Below are positions 9,441 through 18,297 of a stretch of 64,000 bases of DNA, in pieces. The notes beneath the pieces were generated by a model. It was not told the DNA's origin and ran no database searches. It worked only from the letters and a program-made list of their open reading frames with translations. The translations under genes and the position numbers were made by a program. The stretch lies in NCBI GenBank assembly GCA_964494345.1, contig CAZBSI010000006.1, positions 1 through 64,000 on the forward strand, written 5' to 3'. This stretch comes from DTKD01 sp964494345. GTDB taxonomy: Bacteria; Armatimonadota; UBA5829. How positions within the stretch are numbered: the first letter of the stretch is position 1; each line of letters starts with the position of its first letter.

Positions 9441-9743
9441 TTATCGTGATGAAACCAGTTCAATGCCACTATGATTTTCCGCCCGCACGATCACTTCAGT
9501 CAAAAATGCGTAAGGGCCGGATTTCAGTTTTTCGAGATTAAGAGAATAATGCATCCATTGTCCTTGTTTTCGGCGGTTCACTAATCCCGCCTGCCGCAGT
9601 TTCCCCATGTGATGAGATACGGTAGGTTGGTTGATGTTAAACGCCTCGACGATTTTACATACGCATACTTCTCCGTGCTCAGCCAACATCTGCACTATCT
9701 GCAGTCTCGTCGGATCTCCCAACGCCTTAAATGCCTCGTCCAT
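9441..9743 (-). CDS. arsR: ArsR/SmtB-family metalloid-responsive repressor
   Basis: A 100-aa winged-helix repressor. The alpha-3 metal site CVC is visible in HGEVCVCKIVEAF, followed by the recognition helix NQPTVSHHMGKLRQAGLV. Family members bind a short palindrome as dimers and release it when As(III) or Sb(III) binds the cysteines. It is the first gene of an arsR-arsM pair. The ATG at 9743 has GGTGAG upstream on the minus strand, and an AT-rich palindrome lies just in front. Confidence 0.9.
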   Translation of the reverse strand: MDEAFKALGDPTRLQIVQMLAEHGEVCVCKIVEAFNINQPTVSHHMGKLRQAGLVNRRKQGQWMHYSLNLEKLKSGPYAFLTEVIVRAENHSGIELVSSR

Positions 9744-9755
9744 AACTCACCATCT

Positions 9756-9769
9756 ATATATTTATATAT
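9756..9769 (-). promoter_or_regulatory. Candidate ArsR operator
   Basis: ATATAT-TT-ATATAT inverted repeat 13 bases in front of arsR, inside a very AT-rich stretch that could also supply the -10. Position fits autoregulation. The assignment is inferred from location and symmetry only. Confidence 0.45.
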
Positions 9770-9856
9770 GTTAATATACTACCGCGTCGAAACACCTGTG
9801 TCAACAGAAAACAGGCATGTTATCCCCTGTTTCTCCCCCAAATCCCCAATACTCCA

Positions 9857-9885
9857 TTGACAAGTAGACGATACTAACGTAAATT
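9857..9885 (+). promoter_or_regulatory. Candidate promoter of the Amidase_2 gene
   Basis: TTGACA (9857-9862), 17-base spacer, TAAATT (9880-9885). It leaves a leader of about 120 bases before the ATG at 10011. The rest of 9770-10010 shows nothing else I recognise. Confidence 0.45.
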
Positions 9886-10010
9886 GCCTAAAGAGAAGGT
9901 GTGTCTTGCTGTTCAGTTTGGCTCAGGGATGCGCCGATAATGTTCTTAGGTGTCTGCGTTTGCGTGGCTGAGCGCTTTCACAGGCAGCTTATTGTTTGGG
10001 GGTAAAGTCT

Positions 10011-13000
10011 ATGTTATTTAGGCGAGTGTTCGTTTTTACGTTGTGTCTAACGCTACTCGCAACTGGTCTCATTTTTGCTGAAACGCTAAATAGACCTCTT
10101 CCTTTCTCAAATGTCCAGCCTTGGGATTATGATCTCGGTCCGATTTTCGAGGCTGCTTCCGCCAAGTATCAAGTGCCACTACCTCTTCTACTGGCCCTCG
10201 GCCATTTTGGTAGCGCCTTTGAAAATCGCGGGGACGCACCCACCATCGAAGGTGGCTATGGTGTGATGGCGCTTCGCAAGAACGATATGGGAGGCGCCTC
10301 TCTTGCGGAAGCCGCAGCGCTTACTGGCGTTTCAGAGGAAGACCTCAAGACCAATGCTGCGCTGAACATTATGGGTGCGGCGGCCGTGTTGGACGCTTAC
10401 GCCAAGCAGCTTCAAGTCGACCGGACAGCCGGTCTTGACAGTTGGCTTGATGTAATCATCAAATACGCCGCCATCGACAAGGTCGACGAACAAAACCCGG
10501 TTCCGGTCTTCAGTCGCATGTTCGCGATGGAAGTATATCAGAAGCTGCAAGCCGGAGTCGATACGACGAACTCTATGGGGGAGACTTTCAGCGCCTCTGC
10601 TCAGAATATCGGTTCAATTGATCTCGCATCCCTTGAGCCGCCCGGTATGAAAGCCAACGTCACAGGATACTCCGGAGCCACGTGGTATCCGGCTGCCACA
10701 TGCAACTATACAGCGGCAAGCAGCAACAAGAGCGTATTTGTAGTGCATACAATCGAAGGCACTGCTTCGGGGTGTTTGGGATGGTTCAGAAACTGCGCCG
10801 CTGAGACTTCTGCCCATTATGTGGCTTCCGAGGCTGGCGGCATCTGGCAGTGTGTCGATGAATGGTACAAAGCATGGCACGTAGGCTGTGCAAACGGCTA
10901 TTCTATTGGCTGCGAGCACGAAGGCTACGCTGCATCGTCGAGCCACCCGAAAACCCTCTACGATGCATCGGCGCTGCTTGCGCGAGATGTATGCAATAGA
11001 TGGGGCATCCCCAAAGTTCACAACCCCTGCCAGCATTCTATTCTGGGACACATAGACGTCAACAACTGCTGGTGCGGCCCGGGTCACTGGGATCCAGGCT
11101 CCGGCTGGGATTGGAATTATTATATTAACGCCGTCAATGGCACCACCTATGTCAACCCGCCGTATCTTTTCAACAGCGGCGCGGACGGCTGGACTCCCGG
11201 CAACGGAGTCTGGTCCAACGGCCTGGTCCACACCGGCTCCGACTGGGGTGGGTCTATTTATTTCGATCAGGTCGGCGCGGACTGCTTTATATACAGCCCG
11301 GAGACCAACTTCACCGGCACATATCCGCAGATACTCAACGTGGACTTCTACCCGCAGAGCGGCACCGGCACAGACCACGATATGCAGTTGCATTGGAGAA
11401 CCGCCGCAGAGGGCGCGTTCTCTGCCGACAAAGCAAGCCCGCTTACGGGTTATCAGGGCAAAAACACCTGGAGGACTGTAAACCTCACTATAAACAGTCC
11501 AAAATGGACGGGCCAGACGATCAAGCAGCTCAGGCTTGACTTCGATAACAACAATCAATCTACCAGATACATAGTAAACCACGTCATACTGCAAAATGCG
11601 CTGATCTGGCCGTTTGATGGCGACGTGAACGGATGGACTGCCGGTAATGCGCTTACAACGCCGTGGCATACGGCAGGCGGATGGCCGGGGTGTCTGGTTA
11701 CAGATCAGACCGGCAACGATGCTTATATGTTTAGCCCGAACCTCTCCGGCGCGGGATTGCCTTACAACTACATCGGCGGAGTCAACGACTGGGTCAAGGT
11801 GCGAGTCTATCCGCAGAATAGTTCGGGCACAGAGCATGACCTGCGCGTATACTGGATATACGACGGCGACGGCGCGTGGAGCGACACTAAATACGTTCCT
11901 GTAACCTACAGCGGCAAGAACGGCTGGGTTGATGTCTATGTGCCGGTTGGGCAAAACCAGTATTGGGAAAGAAAGCACATGACGAAGCTCAGAGTTGACT
12001 TCGACCAGGTCAGCCAGGGTACTCGTTGGATAGTAGACGAAATCTCAATCGTGCAACTCGGCAGAGACTCCACCGCTCCTACAGTACCGTCCGGCCTCAG
12101 TGCTACCGCTGTTGACGAAAGCAAGGTGGATTTGACCTGGACTGCCTCAACAGATGCTACTGGAGTCAATGGCTATAAGATATTCCGAAACGGCGCTCAG
12201 ATCGGCACGAGCATCTCGCCGTCTTACAGGGATACATCATGCCTGCCTGGAACAACCTATTCTTATACTGTCAGCGCCTATGACGCAGTCGGCAACAATT
12301 CAGCTCAGAGCGCTGCCAAGAGTGTCACCACTCCTGGCTCTGGTGACGAACAGCCTCCGAGTGTGCCCACAAACCTGCGCGTGACAGGCGCGACTACGTC
12401 CAGCATCTCCATTGCGTGGAACGCTTCGACCGATAACTACGGAATAGCTGGCTATCGCGTCTATCGCAATGGCACGCAAGTCGGCACTGCCACCGGAACT
12501 ACCTACAACGACACCGGCCTGGCCAATAACACTGAATACACCTACGAGGTCGACGCTTATGACGCCAAACCGAACTACTCGGCCAAGAGCGCTAAGGCGG
12601 TCGGTAAGACCGTTGCAGTGGTATTCCAGGATGGTTTTGCCGACCTCAACAACTGGGTTCTCGATCCGGCGGCTGGCAACAACGCAATGCCGACACTCTC
12701 CACTGCCCAGAATCACGGCAGCATAACCGGCGCAAACTCGCTGTATATATCCGGAGATGCGCCGCATTGGGTCTACCACGACTTCTCTGATGAGCTTACC
12801 TCAGGCGGCTACAGATCGGGCGTTCTATCCGGTTGGATGTATGACAACGCGGTAAGCAACATGAGAATCGCTTTAAGAGCATATATGTATGACGCCGCCG
12901 GCAATACCACGGGCATGTATTGGATCGGCGTGACGAACGGCAACCCGCCGAGTATACCGCTCAAGTATATGGCCGCAGTATTTAACAGCGGCTGGCAATA

Positions 13001-14324
13001 CTTCGACCTTGGCGACCGCACCGAGGGTTGGCACAGACTCGGAATTGAGGTTCTGCCATACACGGGTTCAAACGACCTTAAGTTCTATGTAGATGGAACT
13101 TTGAAGCTGACCACCAACCAGCCTCCTACTGCCGCTAACTCGACTTTCAAGCGCACGTATTTGGGCTACAACTACACTCCGAATCAGCCCACTTATTGGG
13201 ATGACATCGTTCTCGAATCCGCCCCTCCGGCGGCTCCGAGCGGTATATCTGGTGTGGCTCAGTCTACTACTTCCATCCGATGGAACTTCACCGATAATGC
13301 CAACAACGAGATCGGCCATCGCGTCTACAACGGCGCCACCAAGGTCGCCGAGCGTGAGGCGTTCGATATTAACTTCGTCGATGAGACCGGCCTTGCCGCT
13401 AACACGACTTACAATCGCACACTCAAGGCCTACGCAGGCGTTCTGGAAAGTCCTGGCGCTGATGGAAGCGGAACCACGCTTTCCATTCCGCCGAGCACAT
13501 CGAATGTGACTTGCGACAAGGACACAGGCACTTGGTATGCCTCTGACAAGTTCACGTTCACGGCAGTCGGCGGGTTCGGTCCTGGCAAGGTGGATCACTA
13601 CAAGATCGCCTGGGACAAGCAGACTACACACACGTGGACAGGTTCTGAGGCTACTTGGTCCAGCGGAACCTCCGTACAGACAGCCACCTCCACCGGCGGT
13701 TGGTACCTGCACCTCAAGGGCTTCAACTCGGCTGGCGTAGCCAACGGCACACTCGACCTTGGCCCGTTCAACTTCGACAGCGACAGCGTGGCTCCGACGA
13801 TCAACTCTGTTGCCGTTGCACCTGCTATGGTAGCCGGAGGCGATGCAGTTCACGTGACTGTCGATGCCACTGACGACATCGGTGTTACCAGTGTCAAGGC
13901 CGACGGCGTAGCTCTAACCAATACCGGTGGCAACACGTGGTCTGGTGACATTGTCGCACTGAGCGGCCTTGGAATCCATAACGTGAATATAGTCGCGTCT
14001 GATGCCGCAGGCAACGATGCGACCGACACATCTGCTTCTTACTTGACTGCCCTCATCCGCGGCGCTTCCAACAAAGCGGCCTGGGGAGTCGAGATGAACG
14101 CAGCCTCCTCAATCTACCTCTTCAAGTTCTGGGGTAAGGTAACTGAGGTGGACAACGACAACTTCATCCTCGATGACGGTTCCGGCTCGCCTGTTACGGT
14201 CAACGCTCCTGGTTACAAGAGCGTTATCTCGACCGGCGATTTCGCAGCCGCAAGAGGTATCCTGGCCATAAGCGGTCTTTCGCGCACAGTTCAGAGCGAG
14301 GTCAATCTGATAACCAAATATTAG
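10011..14324 (+). CDS. Secreted N-acetylmuramoyl-L-alanine amidase with binding modules
   Basis: Multidomain secreted protein (1437 aa). After a signal peptide (about 1-24) comes an all-helical lysozyme-like region (~30-190), then an Amidase_2/PGRP zinc domain (~240-370) with VVHTIEG (H246), AHYV, AWHVG and GHIDV segments. This enzyme class cuts the lactyl-peptide bond in peptidoglycan. Next are two related beta-sandwich modules (starting YLFNSGADGWTPGN and WPFDGDVNGWTAGN), two FN3 domains (VPSGLSATA, VPTNLRVTG), a LamG-like stretch, further Ig/FN3-like units, and a terminal OB-like module beginning SNKAAW. I choose ATG 10011, with GGGGG nine bases upstream, over TTG 9996. The next two genes share the modules, so the three form a functional set. 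Lysis of neighbours or self wall turnover are both possible. Confidence 0.8.
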   Translation: MLFRRVFVFTLCLTLLATGLIFAETLNRPLPFSNVQPWDYDLGPIFEAASAKYQVPLPLLLALGHFGSAFENRGDAPTIEGGYGVMALRKNDMGGASLAEAAALTGVSEEDLKTNAALNIMGAAAVLDAYAKQLQVDRTAGLDSWLDVIIKYAAIDKVDEQNPVPVFSRMFAMEVYQKLQAGVDTTNSMGETFSASAQNIGSIDLASLEPPGMKANVTGYSGATWYPAATCNYTAASSNKSVFVVHTIEGTASGCLGWFRNCAAETSAHYVASEAGGIWQCVDEWYKAWHVGCANGYSIGCEHEGYAASSSHPKTLYDASALLARDVCNRWGIPKVHNPCQHSILGHIDVNNCWCGPGHWDPGSGWDWNYYINAVNGTTYVNPPYLFNSGADGWTPGNGVWSNGLVHTGSDWGGSIYFDQVGADCFIYSPETNFTGTYPQILNVDFYPQSGTGTDHDMQLHWRTAAEGAFSADKASPLTGYQGKNTWRTVNLTINSPKWTGQTIKQLRLDFDNNNQSTRYIVNHVILQNALIWPFDGDVNGWTAGNALTTPWHTAGGWPGCLVTDQTGNDAYMFSPNLSGAGLPYNYIGGVNDWVKVRVYPQNSSGTEHDLRVYWIYDGDGAWSDTKYVPVTYSGKNGWVDVYVPVGQNQYWERKHMTKLRVDFDQVSQGTRWIVDEISIVQLGRDSTAPTVPSGLSATAVDESKVDLTWTASTDATGVNGYKIFRNGAQIGTSISPSYRDTSCLPGTTYSYTVSAYDAVGNNSAQSAAKSVTTPGSGDEQPPSVPTNLRVTGATTSSISIAWNASTDNYGIAGYRVYRNGTQVGTATGTTYNDTGLANNTEYTYEVDAYDAKPNYSAKSAKAVGKTVAVVFQDGFADLNNWVLDPAAGNNAMPTLSTAQNHGSITGANSLYISGDAPHWVYHDFSDELTSGGYRSGVLSGWMYDNAVSNMRIALRAYMYDAAGNTTGMYWIGVTNGNPPSIPLKYMAAVFNSGWQYFDLGDRTEGWHRLGIEVLPYTGSNDLKFYVDGTLKLTTNQPPTAANSTFKRTYLGYNYTPNQPTYWDDIVLESAPPAAPSGISGVAQSTTSIRWNFTDNANNEIGHRVYNGATKVAEREAFDINFVDETGLAANTTYNRTLKAYAGVLESPGADGSGTTLSIPPSTSNVTCDKDTGTWYASDKFTFTAVGGFGPGKVDHYKIAWDKQTTHTWTGSEATWSSGTSVQTATSTGGWYLHLKGFNSAGVANGTLDLGPFNFDSDSVAPTINSVAVAPAMVAGGDAVHVTVDATDDIGVTSVKADGVALTNTGGNTWSGDIVALSGLGIHNVNIVASDAAGNDATDTSASYLTALIRGASNKAAWGVEMNAASSIYLFKFWGKVTEVDNDNFILDDGSGSPVTVNAPGYKSVISTGDFAAARGILAISGLSRTVQSEVNLITKY

Positions 14325-14345
14325 CCTGACCTGCGCAATATCTTC

Positions 14346-14372
14346 GGCCCGCCTCTTAATTAGGGGCGGGCC
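14346..14372 (+). terminator. Strong hairpin after the Amidase_2 gene
   Basis: Ten-base stem GGCCCGCCTC / GGGGCGGGCC (one wobble pair) with a 7-base AT loop, 22 bases after the stop. No clear T-run follows. Confidence 0.6.
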
Positions 14373-14404
14373 ATCAAATATAATAGTCCAGATATATATT
14401 GATA

Positions 14405-14482
14405 GGCGGCGATCTCCGAATCGCCGCCGCACAGTCAGAAAAGGCGCCGGGACAGAGGCCTGGCCACTACTTGGACTACTCC
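14405..14482 (+). repeat. Hairpin repeat family, copy 2
   Basis: Stem GGCGGCGAT / ATCGCCGCC around loop CTCCGA (14405-14428), followed by the same tail as copy 1 (AGAAAAGGC, CCGGGACAGAGG, ACTACTCC). Compared with copy 1, both sides of the stem change together (GGTGGC/GCCACC to GGCGGC/GCCGCC). Confidence 0.8.
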
Positions 14483-14537
14483 AACCAAGTGCTCGATTTT
14501 CTGGCTTTCGCACTTTTCGCGTTTTCGCGTTTGATTT

Positions 14538-14745
14538 CCCTGTCATTTCGAGCGAGGCGAGAAATCTGCCAACGCTTGTCATTTCGAGCGCAGCGAGAAA
14601 TCTGCTTTTTCGACGTCCGAGGTCGGATGTTTGAAGTCCGATATGACAATGCAAGGCTTTTTCTATTCTGAAACTATGTCGTTAATTTCTGGTTTTCGCT
14701 CTTTTCGGGCTTTCGCGTTTGAATTTCCTGTCCTGCTTTTTCCGG
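14538..14745 (+). repeat. GTCATTTCGAGCG intergenic repeats
   Basis: Two cores (from 14540 and 14578), the second extending into the long form with GAAATCTGCTTTTTCGAC and the TTTCGCnCTTTTCG.GCTTTCGCG tail. Together with copy 2 of the hairpin this fills the 440-base gap before the next gene. No coding sequence is visible here. Confidence 0.8.
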
Positions 14746-14764
14746 TAATATTTAGGGAGGAATT

Positions 14765-17700
14765 ATGCATCAGACTTTTACATTGACGATGCCACGGCGC
14801 TTCGGCTTGTGGTGTGTATTGAGCACTTTTCTGTTCTTAATCTGCATTTCATCGGTTGTCGCCCTTACTGCGGACGACGGCCTTGTATTGGATGAGAAAC
14901 ACGAGTTCGATCAAAAGGGCGGGGTGCCGATCCCCGCAAAGAAACTCACACAGGCGCAGATAGCCGCAGCCGAAGCAGTATTTGCGGCGGACATCAGCGC
15001 AAACTACATCTATGATGTTCCCCTGTACGGCCAATGCTGGAGCCCTTGGGCATACTATCAGCTCGGCTGGTGTGCTGGGGTCAGTATATGCGACGCGGGT
15101 TGCGCTATGTGCAGCTCGGCTATGGCGCTGGCATATTATGGCGTCAATGCAAATCCGACTACGCTTAACGAGTATCTGAAAGCCAATGGAGGCTACTATT
15201 CCGGCTGTAATCTCTACTGGGCCCCTGTCGCAGGAATGAGCGGCGGTTCTGTCACGTGGGTGGCGAGCTACGACTGGACCTATGTAGCAGCCGATCTCAA
15301 TATCGTCAATGCACAACTAGACGCGGGCTATCCGCTTGTCTGCGAGGTTCGATGGAACGGGGGAATGCACTTCGTGGTCCTCACCGGACGCGACGGGGCG
15401 ACTTATTACATAAACGACCCCGGCTTCGGAGACAAAACCACTATCAACGCCCGCTACGGCTCCCCAGCGGAGGCCATCTACGGCATACGCGTATATCACG
15501 GATCGGTCTACTCCAATCCGCCGTATCTATTTACCAGTGGCGCGGACGGCTGGACCCCCGGCAACAGCGTCTGGTCAAACGGCCTCGTTCATACCGGATC
15601 AGAGTGGAATGGCTCGATATACTTCGACCAGATCGGCGCCGACTGTTTCATATATAGCCCAACAACCAGCTTTACTGGGGCCTCCCCACAGGTTCTCAAC
15701 GTGGACTTCTACCCGCAGAACGGCACCGGCACGGGCCACGACATGCAACTGCACTGGATAACCTCAGCAGAAGGCTCATTCTCTGCTGACAAGGCTACTC
15801 CATTGACATTTTATCAGGGGCGCAATGAGTGGAGATCGGTCAATCTTTACATAAACAACCCAAAATGGACCGGCCAGACCATCAAACAACTCAGGCTCGA
15901 CTTCGATAACAACAACCAATCGACCAGATATATCGTAAACCACGTCGTGTTGCAAAACGCGCTGTATTGGCCGTTTAGCAGCGATGTGGGGGGATGGACT
16001 GCGGGCAACTCATTGACGGCTCCCTGGCACACCGCAAGCGGCTGGCCGGGTTGTCTGGTGACGGATCAAACCGGCAACGACGCCTATATATACAGTCCAA
16101 CCCTCTCTGGCAGCGGCTTTCCATACAACTACCTCGGCGGAATCAACGATTGGATCAAACTTCGGATATATCCGCAAAACGGCGCCACATCGGCGCATGA
16201 CCTGCGCGTATACTGGATATACGACGGCGACGGCGCTTGGAGCGACACCAAATCTGTGCCGGCGACCTATGACGGTAAAAACGGCTGGGTTGATGTCTAC
16301 GTGCCGGTTGGTCAAAGTCCACATTGGGAGAGAAAGCGCATCACCCGTCTCCGAGTCGACTTCGATCAGGTCAACCAGGGTACACGCTGGATAGTCGATG
16401 AAATATCCTGCCTGCAACTCGGCAAGGACTCCACCGCGCCGACTGTACCATCAGGCCTGAGTGCAACCGCAGTAGCCGGAACCATCGTTGACTTGAGCTG
16501 GACCGCGTCAACCGACGCCACCGGAGTCAACGGCTACAAGATATTCCGCAATGGCACACAGATCGCCACCAGCATCTCGCCGTCTTACAGGGACACTTCC
16601 TGTCAGGCTCAAACGACCTATTCTTATACTGTCAGCGCCTATGACGTGGTCGGGAACACGTCGGCACAGAGCGCTTCCAAAAGCGTGACCACTCCTGCCC
16701 CCGACACCCAGGCTCCCAGCGTTCCCACAAACCTGCGCCGAACCGGGGTCACAAAGAGCAGCATCACCCTTGCGTGGGATGCCTCCACTGACAATCTTGC
16801 AGTAGCAGGCTACAGGATATATCGCAACGGCGCCCAGGTCGGCACAGCCACCGGAACCAGCTACACCGATTCCGGATTGACTGAGAATACCGGTTACACA
16901 TATCAAGTCGACGCTTACGACGCCAAACCCAACTACTCCGCCAGGAGCGCCCCGTTTGAAACGGGCACCGGCGGTACGTGGACTCAATCAAACGCTTCGT
17001 TCACCTGCTATGTTCGCAGCGGAAGCCCAGATATCTGCGGGCAGGGTGGGGTAGCTGTCGGATTCAGCTCAACGGCCTCCCTGCAGATTCGCCGCGGGTT
17101 GGTTCAGTGGGATATGACCGGAGCGCCGACATCCGCGGAGGCATTCGATACTGCCGACAGCGTCCGGATCAGGCTCTATCAATACGCCCAGTTCAGCGCG
17201 ACCACAGCCGCCGATATCTCGCTTTACAAAGTTAATAACAACTGGGATGAGACCAACGGCACGTGGAACAACGTTGGTATCGGCGCCAAATACGCCGCAG
17301 CCACCACCAACTGTCTAGCCGCCGGCGATTATCTGTGGAAGTTCAACGGCCGCAGCCAGGGCGTACCCCCGGCCAATCGCGGAGTCTATGTCAAAAACGA
17401 CACCAGCGAATCGGACGCAGCCTGCGCTAAGATATTCGAAAGCAGGATCAACTCCGGCGGGTCCGGCAAACTTCCGAGAATCGAGATCGACTATGTCGAC
17501 CTCACCCCGCCTGTAAATTGCAGCGTCAAAATCAATAACGGCGCTGCCAGCACCGATTCAACTGCCGTCACTCTGACTCTCGCAGCAACAGACTACCTGA
17601 GCGGTATGTCTCAGATGCAGTTCAGTAATGATGGTGTCAGCTACTCCGCCGCGGAGCCTTACGCCACATCGACGAGCTACACGCTGCCATCCGGCGACGG

Positions 17701-18061
17701 ACCAAAGACCGTCTACGCCCGATTCCGTGACAAGGTCGGCAACTGGTCTGCTCCGGTTTCAGCATCTATTGTGCTTAATACGGTGACCCATATCCCGTCT
17801 TACGGTATGAGCAATAAAGCCGCATGGGATGCGATCGTCTCCAACGTATCCCCCAACACAGCCTTCACTCTGTGGGGCAGGGTTACTGCGCCGGTGGATG
17901 CCAACAGCTTCTTCGTCGATGACGGCTCAAGCATGCCGATTAAGATCAACTATACAGGCCACGGATTCACCACAGCGGATTATATATCTGCCACTGGCCT
18001 GCTGGATACAAGCGGCGCAGCGCCGGTCCTCAATGCTCTGTCCGTCAAAAAGCAAAACTAA
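14765..18061 (+). CDS. Secreted C39-like cysteine peptidase with FN3, DNRLRE-like and OB-like modules
   Basis: Secreted protein of 1098 aa. The signal peptide is about residues 1-37. A papain-like Peptidase_C39_2-type domain follows (~75-250). Its likely triad is C113 (DAGCAM), H202 (GMHFVVLTG) and D218 (INDPG), suggesting cleavage of peptides, perhaps peptidoglycan stem peptides. Next are the same two beta modules as in the preceding gene (YLFTSGADGWTPGN, WPFSSDVGGWTAGN), two FN3 domains, a DNRLRE-like region (about 740-920), an Ig-like unit and the terminal OB-like module (SNKAAW onward). The region 15518-16700 is nearly the same DNA as 11153-12310, pointing to recent duplication or gene conversion. 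The ATG at 14765 has a strong AGGGAGGA. Confidence 0.75.
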   Translation: MHQTFTLTMPRRFGLWCVLSTFLFLICISSVVALTADDGLVLDEKHEFDQKGGVPIPAKKLTQAQIAAAEAVFAADISANYIYDVPLYGQCWSPWAYYQLGWCAGVSICDAGCAMCSSAMALAYYGVNANPTTLNEYLKANGGYYSGCNLYWAPVAGMSGGSVTWVASYDWTYVAADLNIVNAQLDAGYPLVCEVRWNGGMHFVVLTGRDGATYYINDPGFGDKTTINARYGSPAEAIYGIRVYHGSVYSNPPYLFTSGADGWTPGNSVWSNGLVHTGSEWNGSIYFDQIGADCFIYSPTTSFTGASPQVLNVDFYPQNGTGTGHDMQLHWITSAEGSFSADKATPLTFYQGRNEWRSVNLYINNPKWTGQTIKQLRLDFDNNNQSTRYIVNHVVLQNALYWPFSSDVGGWTAGNSLTAPWHTASGWPGCLVTDQTGNDAYIYSPTLSGSGFPYNYLGGINDWIKLRIYPQNGATSAHDLRVYWIYDGDGAWSDTKSVPATYDGKNGWVDVYVPVGQSPHWERKRITRLRVDFDQVNQGTRWIVDEISCLQLGKDSTAPTVPSGLSATAVAGTIVDLSWTASTDATGVNGYKIFRNGTQIATSISPSYRDTSCQAQTTYSYTVSAYDVVGNTSAQSASKSVTTPAPDTQAPSVPTNLRRTGVTKSSITLAWDASTDNLAVAGYRIYRNGAQVGTATGTSYTDSGLTENTGYTYQVDAYDAKPNYSARSAPFETGTGGTWTQSNASFTCYVRSGSPDICGQGGVAVGFSSTASLQIRRGLVQWDMTGAPTSAEAFDTADSVRIRLYQYAQFSATTAADISLYKVNNNWDETNGTWNNVGIGAKYAAATTNCLAAGDYLWKFNGRSQGVPPANRGVYVKNDTSESDAACAKIFESRINSGGSGKLPRIEIDYVDLTPPVNCSVKINNGAASTDSTAVTLTLAATDYLSGMSQMQFSNDGVSYSAAEPYATSTSYTLPSGDGPKTVYARFRDKVGNWSAPVSASIVLNTVTHIPSYGMSNKAAWDAIVSNVSPNTAFTLWGRVTAPVDANSFFVDDGSSMPIKINYTGHGFTTADYISATGLLDTSGAAPVLNALSVKKQN

Positions 18062-18077
18062 TAACATAACCCCCCAA

Positions 18078-18116
18078 GGCGCGGCCCGGTTCTCATACTC
18101 AGAATCGGGCCGCGTC
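18078..18116 (+). terminator. Hairpin after the C39-like peptidase gene
   Basis: Stem GCGGCCCG (18081-18088) / CGGGCCGC (18106-18113), extendable inward by TTCT/AGAA. No T-run follows. Confidence 0.6.
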
Positions 18117-18158
18117 AAATTCACATTCCAGTCGCATAAGTACCAGGTTGACGCACGG

Positions 18159-18187
18159 TTGAGTATGGGGCATACTGTATTTATATC
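18159..18187 (+). promoter_or_regulatory. Candidate promoter of the GerMN-amidase gene
   Basis: TTGAGT (18159-18164), 17-base spacer, TATATC (18182-18187). An overlapping alternative is TTGACG (18148-18153), 17 bases, CATACT (18171-18176). Both leave a leader of about 100 bases. Confidence 0.45.
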
Positions 18188-18297
18188 AATAGGAATATAA
18201 CGTCCGCAAGCTGCACTGCCAGTGCGCAACCTCGTATCACCAAAAATAATGCTAGTGCGCCACAAGCTTGCGGCATATTTGGAGAGTGGGGGGTAGT

